A stretch of 64,000 nt of DNA from Frigidibacter sp037095735. Lineage in GTDB: Bacteria; Pseudomonadota; Alphaproteobacteria; Rhodobacterales; Rhodobacteraceae. The stretch spans positions 62,001 to 126,000 of the forward strand of contig NZ_JBAWKD010000008.1 of assembly GCF_037095735.1 (NCBI RefSeq). The letters run 5' to 3'. The notes under the pieces are model-generated. The model was not told the DNA's origin and searched no databases. It saw nothing but the letters and a program-made list of their open reading frames with translations. Shown piece after piece: positions 15,730 through 22,151 of the stretch. The stretch's first letter is position 1. Each line of letters begins with the position of its first letter. The translations under genes and the position numbers were made by a program.

Positions 15730-17034
15730 TCAGGCCGTCTGTACCGTCGCACGCGCGACCGGCACCTGCCGACGCGCCTGTTCGCGCAGGTTGACCCCCA
15801 CCGCCATCAGTCCGGGCCAGAGCATGTAGGCCTCGATCTCGAGGTTCTCACCGAAGGACAGCAGCACCAGCGTCATCATCACTCCCAGCGGCAGCCGCCC
15901 TGCCGGGCCGCGCGCCGCCTCGGCCAGTGCATTCAGCACGGTCAGGACCATGGGCACCGCCAGCCCGAGGAAGCCCACCAGCCCCTTCACGAACAGAAGC
16001 CCCCACCAGCTGTGGTGGCTGCCGATCGGCATGTGCTCGACCACATGGCCGCCGGGCTGGACGGTGCCATGACCGAACCAGAAGGCCTCGGCCCGCCAGC
16101 GCTCGCCCGCGATCCGCTGCAGCGTCTCGCGCACCCGGGTGCTGTCGGCCCGCGCCCCCTTGAAGGCCGCCACCCCGTCCTGCAGCCCCTGCAGAAGCGC
16201 CGTCCCTAGCACCGCGAGCGAGGCAGAGACCGCCGCCATCGCCTGCCAGGCCCAGACCTGCGCCACCAACGGCATCGCCCGCGGCACCACCGTGCAGGCG
16301 ACAAGTCCGACAAGCCCCATGCGCGATTTCGACAGCAGGATCATGATCACCCCGCCCATCACCCCCGCGACCAGCCAGCGCCGGTTCCGTTCCTCGAGCG
16401 CGAAGACCACCATGATCACGCCCAGAAGCGCCGCGAAGGGCGACCAGGGCGCGTAGAACTGCCAGCGCGGGGTCCAGTTCGACGGGTCGTAGGTGAAGAA
16501 GTAGACGCTGAAGTACTCGGGCCCCGGCCCGCCGATGGCCTTCAGGGGCGAGGTGAAGATCTTTTCGGGCAGATGCAGGATCGGGGCCATGAACAGGATC
16601 GGCGTCAGGCAGCAGGTCCAGAGCCCGACCACGCATTGCCCGCGCACCAGGATCTCGCGCCGGATCGGCAGCACCGCGCCCGCCAGCACGAACAGCGGGA
16701 TCAGAGCCCAGCCCTTGGCCCAGCCGATGGTCGACTTGATCGTGGCGCCCGTGCCAAGACCCCATTGCAGGTGTCCCACCCAGAGCGCGACCAGCAGGAC
16801 CGACATCCCCGCGATCCAGATCCAGACCAGGGGCGGCACAGGACCCGTCGCCCGCAAGTCGCGCCGGATTGCCGGCCCGAGGTACAGCGACAGCGCCGCG
16901 AGCCCGCCCAGCGTCCAGCCCAGCACCGGCCCCGCGACATAAAGCGCGCCGATGAAATACAGCGGCCATGTCCAGACCTGCGTGCGCCAGACCAAGACTT
17001 CGGCCGGGTTGCGGGGGGCGATGCGGCCGCTCAT
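15730..17034 (-). CDS. O-antigen ligase/polymerase (Wzy-like) membrane protein
   Basis: A 434-residue polytopic protein with about ten to twelve membrane helices and a large periplasmic loop roughly between residues 260 and 335, the layout of the Wzy/WaaL O-antigen polymerase-ligase family. The loop ends with HMPIGSHHSWWGLLFVKGLVG, resembling the conserved His-containing segment near the last loop. Given its coupling (ATGA overlap) with a Wzz-like gene and the Wzx, Wza and glycosyltransferase genes nearby, polymerisation of the exopolysaccharide repeat unit is more likely than lipid A ligation. It is the distal gene of a two-gene operon preceded by the dyad at 18659. Confidence 0.8.
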   Translation of the reverse strand: MSGRIAPRNPAEVLVWRTQVWTWPLYFIGALYVAGPVLGWTLGGLAALSLYLGPAIRRDLRATGPVPPLVWIWIAGMSVLLVALWVGHLQWGLGTGATIKSTIGWAKGWALIPLFVLAGAVLPIRREILVRGQCVVGLWTCCLTPILFMAPILHLPEKIFTSPLKAIGGPGPEYFSVYFFTYDPSNWTPRWQFYAPWSPFAALLGVIMVVFALEERNRRWLVAGVMGGVIMILLSKSRMGLVGLVACTVVPRAMPLVAQVWAWQAMAAVSASLAVLGTALLQGLQDGVAAFKGARADSTRVRETLQRIAGERWRAEAFWFGHGTVQPGGHVVEHMPIGSHHSWWGLLFVKGLVGFLGLAVPMVLTVLNALAEAARGPAGRLPLGVMMTLVLLSFGENLEIEAYMLWPGLMAVGVNLREQARRQVPVARATVQTA

Positions 17035-18563
17035 GCCGGCGCCCCCTCTGCGATCTCGTCCTGCGGTCCGGCCAGCAGCCGGCCGATCAGCGGGCGGCGC
17101 ATCCAGGCCAGGAACAGCCCGCCGAACAGGAAGACCGTCGCCGCCCCGCCCGCCGCCAGCGCCAGCTTGCGCTTGGGCGACGAGGGCTCCTCGGGCAGCG
17201 AGGGGTCCTCGAGCACCTGCACCAGCGGATAGGAGGCATAGAGGTCGGCCTTCGAGGTCTTGCTGCGCGCCATGGCCGAGGCCAGCACCGCCTCGGCGAC
17301 GCGGAAGTTGCGCTCGCCGTCCTCGAGCCGTGCCGCGGGTTCAATCAGCGCCAGAACCCGCGCCTGCATCTGCTGCCCGCGCAGGGTCAGCGCCGCCAGT
17401 TCGGCCGCCAGCCCGCTGCGCTCGCTGTCGGCGGTGACAAGCTCGCGCAGCAGCCCCGCGCGCTCGCCCGACTGGGTGAGGTCGAGCGCCGCGGCCTCGG
17501 CGGGCGGCAGGCCGGTCACCTGCGCGGCGTTCTCGGCAAGGCGGGCGCGGGCGGTGGCGAAGCGTTCCTCGGCGGCGCGGCGGGTCGGATGGCTGGGGCC
17601 GAAGCTGCCGCGTGCCGCCGACAGCGCGACGCCCGCGGCGGCCATGTCCTGCGCCAGCGCGGTATGGCCCGGATCGGCCTGCAGTTTCAGCACCGCCGCA
17701 GCCTCGGCCGGGGTCAGGCCCAGCGCCGCCTGCATCGCGGCCACCGTGCGGTCACGCTCGTCGCGCTGCCCCGACAGATCGGCGATGCGCACCTTCAGCG
17801 CGTCGCTGTCGCTGACCAGCGTGGCGTATTGCTGGGCCGAGATCAGGCCGGTCTCGCGCTGCAGCTTCGCCACCTCCTCGCGGGTGGCGGCGACGGTGCG
17901 GCGGTAATCCTCGATCGCGGTGCCCTCGCTGTCGGTGCGCTGGGTCTGCTCGTCATGGCGCAGGGCGTCGATCTCGGCGAAGAAGGCGGCCAGCAACGCC
18001 TCTCCCCGCGCCTGCGCGTCTTCGGGAGAATTTCCGGTAAGGCTCAGCCGGATCAGCCCTGTCTGGTCCACCAGCTCGATCCGCGGGCTGCCGAAGTCGC
18101 GCCGCCTCATGCCCATCCGGCGGCTGGCGGCATCCAGGATGCGGTCGGCGGCAATCAGGCGCTTGTAGGTCTCGGTCGGGCTGATGCTCGAGCTGGAGAA
18201 GGGCGAGGCCGCCGCGGAAGACGCCTGACCGATCTGGTCGAGGTTGACCGAGGCCTGCGCGCCCGACCCCGGCAGGATCAGCGAGATCTCGGAGGTGAAG
18301 CGTTCCTGCGCGGTGGCAAGGTAGCCCGCGATCGGCGCCCAGATCAGCGCAGCCCCCATCGCGAAGAAGCCGAAATAGCGCGGCAGGCGGCCAAGGTCGC
18401 CGGGCTTGCCGCCGCGCAGGAGCCGCAGGAAGGACAGGTGGCGCAGCGGCATCCGGATCGGGCGGATCGCCGCCAGCACCGCGCGCAGGCGGCTGCGGCC
18501 GCGGGCGGCGGTCTGGGGGGCGGTCTGCGAGGCGGTCGGCGGGATCGGCTGCGCGTCTGACAT
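17031..18563 (-). CDS. Wzz/GumC-like polysaccharide co-polymerase
   Basis: A 510-residue PCP-family protein. One membrane helix near residue 65-85 (YFGFFAMGAALIWAPIAGYL) and a second near 470 (LALAAGGAATVFLFGGLFLAWM) enclose a long periplasmic coiled-coil region. The Pro-rich stretch before the second helix (LEDPSLPEEPSSPKRK) is characteristic of chain-length regulators. No Walker A box or Tyr-rich C-terminus is present, so this is a PCP without the fused BY-kinase. I preferred the ATG at 18563, with CGGAG nine bases upstream, to one at 18584. It lies first in the operon with the Wzy-like gene and controls polymer length or couples polymerase to the outer-membrane exporter. Confidence 0.85.
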   Translation of the reverse strand: MSDAQPIPPTASQTAPQTAARGRSRLRAVLAAIRPIRMPLRHLSFLRLLRGGKPGDLGRLPRYFGFFAMGAALIWAPIAGYLATAQERFTSEISLILPGSGAQASVNLDQIGQASSAAASPFSSSSISPTETYKRLIAADRILDAASRRMGMRRRDFGSPRIELVDQTGLIRLSLTGNSPEDAQARGEALLAAFFAEIDALRHDEQTQRTDSEGTAIEDYRRTVAATREEVAKLQRETGLISAQQYATLVSDSDALKVRIADLSGQRDERDRTVAAMQAALGLTPAEAAAVLKLQADPGHTALAQDMAAAGVALSAARGSFGPSHPTRRAAEERFATARARLAENAAQVTGLPPAEAAALDLTQSGERAGLLRELVTADSERSGLAAELAALTLRGQQMQARVLALIEPAARLEDGERNFRVAEAVLASAMARSKTSKADLYASYPLVQVLEDPSLPEEPSSPKRKLALAAGGAATVFLFGGLFLAWMRRPLIGRLLAGPQDEIAEGAPA

Positions 18564-18658
18564 GGCGTTGCTCCGGATTGCCATCCCTGCCTAGCATTCG
18601 TTGCGGGCGGCACGGGCAGCGCGGGCGGGTCGGAATCGTGCGCAGAGGAAGGGGCGCG

Positions 18659-18676
18659 CCTATCCCTTGGGATAGG
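18659..18676. promoter_or_regulatory. Inverted-repeat operator candidate 1 (upstream of wzz-wzy)
   Basis: CCTATCCCTTGGGATAGG has perfect 8-bp arms around TT. It lies 96 bases upstream of the Wzz-like start codon. The same dyad recurs at 19827, 21493 and 26156 and I did not find it elsewhere in the window. Probably a site for the LuxR-type regulator encoded next door. Confidence 0.7.
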
Positions 18677-19004
18677 GACCATACGGCGCTGCCTGAGCCC
18701 CCCGGCAGCGGCAGGACGCGGACGTCACCGGGGGCGGGACCGCCGGACCTCTTGGGGCGCTCAGGCGCGGCAGCAGATCACCGATCGGCGCGGGGGCCTC
18801 GGCGGGCGGCGGCCCGGTCTGCGGATCTGCGGGAAAATCGCTGAAGACGCCCGCGTCTCGCGGCAGAATCGCCCATGGACCGAAACCGGCTGGCCGCCCC
18901 TCATGGCACCTTGGATACCGGTTTCCGCCGCCGGATCCGCGTTCAGGCGCTGCAAGGCAAGGGGTTCGCCGCTGCCACGGGGAGCATCGCCCCCGGTCTC
19001 TCGC
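18677..19004. other. Intergenic stretch without recognisable gene
   Basis: Between operator 1 and the terminator of the response regulator gene I see no convincing gene. A 76-codon plus-strand frame from 18875 has no ribosome-binding site, no recognisable domain and runs into the response regulator in antisense. The long leader is unusual for this compact genome, but nothing structured stands out. Confidence 0.5.
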
Positions 19005-19033
19005 CCTGCGAAAGCGCCCCCGCGCGGGGGCGC
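19005..19033 (-). terminator. Rho-independent terminator of the LuxR-type regulator
   Basis: A perfect 20-bp palindrome (19014-19033, five G-C pairs flanking GCGC) lies two bases beyond the regulator stop codon. Read on the minus strand it is followed by TTTCG, a short U-tract. Confidence 0.7.
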
Positions 19034-19035
19034 GG

Positions 19036-19716
19036 TCAGAACAGGCCGGCCTCGCGCGCGATCATCGCGGCCTGGGTGCGGTTGTGGGCGTCGATCTTGC
19101 GGTAGAGCGTCTTGACATGCAGCTTCACCGTCGGCTCGGTCACGCCCAGATCGCGGGCGATCTCTTTGTTCGACTTGCCGGCGACCAGCCCCTTCAGCGC
19201 CTCGAGCTCGCGCCGTGACAGGCGGCTGGCCAGCGGATTTGTCGCCTCGGCCTGGGCGGTGCGCAGGAAGTCGAGCGGTGCATATTGCTCGCCCATCGCC
19301 ATGAAGCGCACGGCGTTGATCAGCGACTTCGCCGGCAGCGTCTTGGGCAGGTAGCCCGCCGCGCCAAGGCCCAGCGCCCGCTCGGCCATCTCGGGCGAGC
19401 CGGTGCCCGAGATCAGCGCCACGCGCTGGCCGCCCCGCAGCGCCATCACCTCCTGCAGGCTGTCGAGCCCGTTCATCCCCGGCATCATCACGTCGAGCAG
19501 CACGAGGTCGAAGACCGCGCCCGCCTCGATCCGGGCGACGGCCGAGGGCAGGTCCGGCGCGGTCTCGGTCTCGATCCCGCCCTCGCTTTCGAGGTAGAGC
19601 ACCAACGCATCGCGCAGCAGGTCGTGGTCATCTGCGATTAGCACGCGCAGCGACGCCGCCGCGCGGCGCTCGGGCTGCAGGGTGCCTTCGGGGGCGATAC
19701 GGGACTGTTCCAACAC
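19036..19716 (-). CDS. LuxR/FixJ-family response regulator
   Basis: A 226-residue two-domain response regulator. The receiver domain (about residues 23-140) has the acidic pair in IADDHDLLRDAL, the phospho-acceptor Asp75 in FDLVLLDVMMPGMNG, the switch Ser in ALISGTGS and Lys in GYLPKTLPA. The C-terminal LuxR helix-turn-helix is SRRELEALKGLVAGKSNKEIARDLGVTEPTVKLHVKTLYRK-like, close to the C-terminus. I chose the GTG at 19716 because GGAGG sits five bases before it; the longer frame from a GTG at 19767 lacks such a site. Located between the wzz-wzy operon and the sugar transferase gene, with dyad-symmetric sites at both flanks, it is the likely regulator of exopolysaccharide genes. The cognate kinase is probably the hybrid kinase at 22152. 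Confidence 0.9.
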   Translation of the reverse strand: MLEQSRIAPEGTLQPERRAAASLRVLIADDHDLLRDALVLYLESEGGIETETAPDLPSAVARIEAGAVFDLVLLDVMMPGMNGLDSLQEVMALRGGQRVALISGTGSPEMAERALGLGAAGYLPKTLPAKSLINAVRFMAMGEQYAPLDFLRTAQAEATNPLASRLSRRELEALKGLVAGKSNKEIARDLGVTEPTVKLHVKTLYRKIDAHNRTQAAMIAREAGLF

Positions 19717-19826
19717 TGTTCCTCCACAACCGGGGGCAGACCTCCATCCGCCCAGGCTCTCACTCACTCTACCGCGGGTCCTTACCCGAACGTTAAGGCA
19801 ATTTGTGGGCGGTGGAGGATAGGCCC

Positions 19827-19844
19827 CCTATCCGTTCGGAGAGG
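19827..19844. promoter_or_regulatory. Inverted-repeat operator candidate 2 (regulator / sugar transferase)
   Basis: CCTATCCGTTCGGAGAGG keeps the dyad with one mismatch between arms. It lies 110 bases upstream of the response regulator start and 189 upstream of the divergent sugar transferase start. Immediately to the left GGATAGG at 19817-19823 forms a second, outward-facing inverted repeat with CCTATCC (spacer of three C), so the site is composite. Suggests autoregulation. Confidence 0.7.
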
Positions 19845-20033
19845 GTCGCCGGCGCCGCAAGACGCGCCGCCCCCTCCGCCCGGGCCGGCACCGGACCCAT
19901 CGCCCCGCAAGCCTCTCCCGCAGGAGAAGGCCGCGATCCCGCGGGGACCGCCGGCTCGCCTTGCGCGCCTTGGCGTCGAAGCGGGCGTTTGCGGCAGTCC
20001 TGAAGGCAGATCCACGCCATCGGAGGCCCTGCC

Positions 20034-21470
20034 ATGACCGCCCACAACCATCCCGACCTTGCCCTTGCCACCCCGGCGCTCGCGCCGTTCCTGCCCGCCG
20101 CCGCCAACGATGCCGCCGCCCCGCGCCGCCCGGTTGCCGTGCGCATCCCGGCGATCCGGCTCTTCGGGCTCGACCTCGCCGACATCACCCCGGACCGCGC
20201 GGTGGCCGAGCTGCTGGCCCCCGGTCGCCGTCGCGTGGCCTTCCTGAACGCCCATTGCGGCAACGTGATGGCCCGCGACCCCGACTATGCCGCGACGCTG
20301 GCCACCGCCGACATGGTGCTGCCCGACGGCATCGGGGTCGAGCTGGCCGCGCGGATGACCGGGCGACGCTTCACCGCAAACCTCAACGGCACCGACCTTG
20401 TCCCGCAGGTGATGGCAGAGGCGGCACGCCGCGGCCTGAGCGTCTTCCTGTTCGGCGCCGCCCCGGGCGTCGCGAGGGCCGCCGCCCAGCGCCTGGCCCG
20501 CGACACTCCGAACCTGCGCATCGCCGGCACCCGCGACGGCTACGAGGGCGCGCGCGACACCGCCGCCGCCATCGCCGAGATCAACGCCTCGGGTGCCGAC
20601 ATCCTGCTGGTCGCGATGGGCGTGCCGCTGCAGGACTGCTGGCTGGCCGATCACGCCCACGAACTTTCCCCGCGCATCACCATGGGCGTCGGCGCGCTGT
20701 TCGACTTCCTGTCGGGCCGGGTCGCCCGCGCGCCGCTGGCGCTGCGCCGGATGCACATGGAATGGTGCTGGCGACTGGCGCTGGAACCGCGGCGGCTGTT
20801 TGGCCGCTATGTCACCGGCAACGCCGCCTTCCTGATCCGCGCCGCCCGCGACGCGCTGGCCTGCGGCGGCACGCTGGGCCTGAAGCGCCGCACGCTCGAC
20901 CTTGCGCTGGCGGGCGGGGCGCTTTTGGCACTGGGGCCGCTGATGCTGCTGATCGCCGTCGCGATCCGCCTCGAATCGCCGGGGCCGGCGCTGTTCCGCC
21001 AGACCCGCATCGGCCGCGACGGGCGCCCCTTCACCGTCTTCAAGTTCCGCTCGATGTACCGTGATGCCGAGGCGCGGCGCGCGGCCCTGCTGGCGGGGTC
21101 GGACCGCGAGGGGATCTGCTTCAAGGCGCGCAACGATCCGCGCGTCACCCGCATGGGCCGGCTGCTGCGCCGCACGTCCTTGGACGAGCTGCCGCAGATC
21201 CTGAACATCCTGCGCGGCGAGATGTCGGTGGTCGGCCCCCGCCCCGCCCTGCCCGAAGAGGTCGCGGCCTATCCTGCCCGCGCCCGCGAACGCCTGGCCT
21301 GCCGCCCCGGCCTGACCGGGCTCTGGCAGGTCTCGGGCCGGGCCGAGCTGAGCTTCGAGCGGATGGTCGAGATGGACATCGCCCATGCGCGCTCGGCCTC
21401 GATCCTGCTGGATCTGGTGGTGATCGCGCTGACCTTCCGCGCGCTCTGGACCGGGCGCGGCGCCTACTGA
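20034..21470 (+). CDS. Fusion of WecG/TagA/CpsF glycosyltransferase and initiating sugar-phosphate transferase
   Basis: A 478-residue two-domain protein. Residues about 45-260 form a WecG/TagA/CpsF (GT26) domain: VAFLNAHCGNVM, ADMVLPDGIGVELAARM with the catalytic Asp, RFTANLNGTDL, and ILLVAMGVPLQDCW. Residues about 285-478 form a bacterial sugar transferase (WbaP/PssY type) with one membrane helix (LDLALAGGALLALGPLMLLIAVAI), PALFRQTRIGRDGRPFTVFKFRSM, the DE motif in TSLDELPQILNIL and VGPRPALPEE. The second domain would place the first sugar phosphate on undecaprenyl phosphate; the first would add the next sugar. A single polypeptide doing the first two steps explains the small number of separate glycosyltransferases. 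The start ATG lacks a strong Shine-Dalgarno sequence. Confidence 0.9.
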   Translation: MTAHNHPDLALATPALAPFLPAAANDAAAPRRPVAVRIPAIRLFGLDLADITPDRAVAELLAPGRRRVAFLNAHCGNVMARDPDYAATLATADMVLPDGIGVELAARMTGRRFTANLNGTDLVPQVMAEAARRGLSVFLFGAAPGVARAAAQRLARDTPNLRIAGTRDGYEGARDTAAAIAEINASGADILLVAMGVPLQDCWLADHAHELSPRITMGVGALFDFLSGRVARAPLALRRMHMEWCWRLALEPRRLFGRYVTGNAAFLIRAARDALACGGTLGLKRRTLDLALAGGALLALGPLMLLIAVAIRLESPGPALFRQTRIGRDGRPFTVFKFRSMYRDAEARRAALLAGSDREGICFKARNDPRVTRMGRLLRRTSLDELPQILNILRGEMSVVGPRPALPEEVAAYPARARERLACRPGLTGLWQVSGRAELSFERMVEMDIAHARSASILLDLVVIALTFRALWTGRGAY

Positions 21471-21492
21471 ATGCGCGCCCCGGTCCTCGCAG

Positions 21493-21510
21493 CCTATCCC
21501 TTCGGATAGG
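21493..21510. promoter_or_regulatory. Inverted-repeat operator candidate 3 (kinase operon)
   Basis: CCTATCCCTTCGGATAGG, seven-base perfect arms, begins 22 bases after the sugar transferase stop codon and ends 76 bases before the molybdopterin-fold gene. A degenerate half-site CCTATTCCGAAG follows at 21515. Same motif as sites 1, 2 and 4. Confidence 0.7.
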
Positions 21511-21586
21511 TCCGCCTATTCCGAAGCCCGCCCCTGCACACCCGCGCGCCATGATATTGCCGGATCGACACGCCAAGACAGAGAGC

Positions 21587-22132
21587 ATGACCATGACCCG
21601 TTCCCTTTCCGGCCTTCTCTCGGCCACCGCCCTGACCCTGGGCCTTGCGCTGGCCACGCCTTTCGCCGCCGCGGCCGAGACGCTGCTGACCGCCGCCCAA
21701 CCGCAGGGCCCGGTGCTCCTGACCGCTTCCGGCGCCATCGCCGGGCCCGAGGGCAAGCAGGTGGTCGAGCTGGATCAGGCGATGCTGGACGGCCTGCCGA
21801 AGGTGACGTTCACCACGACGACGATCTGGACCGAGGGCCCGCAGGAATTCACCGGCGTCCCGCTGGGCGCGCTGCTGACCGCGCTGGGGGCCAAGGGCAA
21901 GACGCTCGCCGCCACGGCCGAGAACGACTACAGCATCGAGATCCCGATCGAGGACTGGCCGCAGGGGCTGGAACCCGTCGTCGCCTATGCGCGCAACGGC
22001 AAGGCGATGTCGATCCGCGACCGCGGGCCGCTCTGGATCGTGTATCCCTATGACAGCGATGCCCGGCTGCGCACCGAAGTGATCTATTCGCGCAGCATCT
22101 GGCAGCTGAACCGCATCGAGGTCCGCCCCTGA
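21587..22132 (+). CDS. Periplasmic protein with molybdopterin-oxidoreductase-like fold, no ligand Cys
   Basis: A 181-residue exported protein: the signal peptide ends near FAAAAAE and the mature part resembles the oxidoreductase molybdopterin-binding domain, with LDQAMLDGLPKVTFTTTTIW, then FTGVPLGALLTAL and the characteristic end WIVYPYDSDARLRTEVIYSRSIWQLNRIEV. In catalytic sulfite-oxidase relatives a cysteine binds molybdenum; this protein contains no cysteine at all, so enzymatic activity is unlikely. I start at the ATG at 21587; an upstream ATG at 21551 adds residues before the signal. It lies 19 bases before the hybrid kinase gene and is probably a periplasmic accessory or signal-binding protein for it (inference). 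Confidence 0.75.
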   Translation: MTMTRSLSGLLSATALTLGLALATPFAAAAETLLTAAQPQGPVLLTASGAIAGPEGKQVVELDQAMLDGLPKVTFTTTTIWTEGPQEFTGVPLGALLTALGAKGKTLAATAENDYSIEIPIEDWPQGLEPVVAYARNGKAMSIRDRGPLWIVYPYDSDARLRTEVIYSRSIWQLNRIEVRP

Positions 22133-22151
22133 CCCGCAAAGGCCCCCGAGG

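Noticed and set aside
15730..17034. Exosortase (EpsH/XrtA) gene
   Set aside because: The polytopic protein has the size and loop layout of O-antigen polymerases and I see no exosortase Cys/Arg motif arrangement.
17221..17232. Fifth GGATAGG half-site
   Set aside because: Lies inside the wzz coding region without a matching left arm, so I do not count it as an operator.
18875..19105. 76-codon plus-strand open frame downstream of the wzz promoter
   Set aside because: No ribosome-binding site, no domain, atypical composition, and it runs antisense into the response regulator gene.
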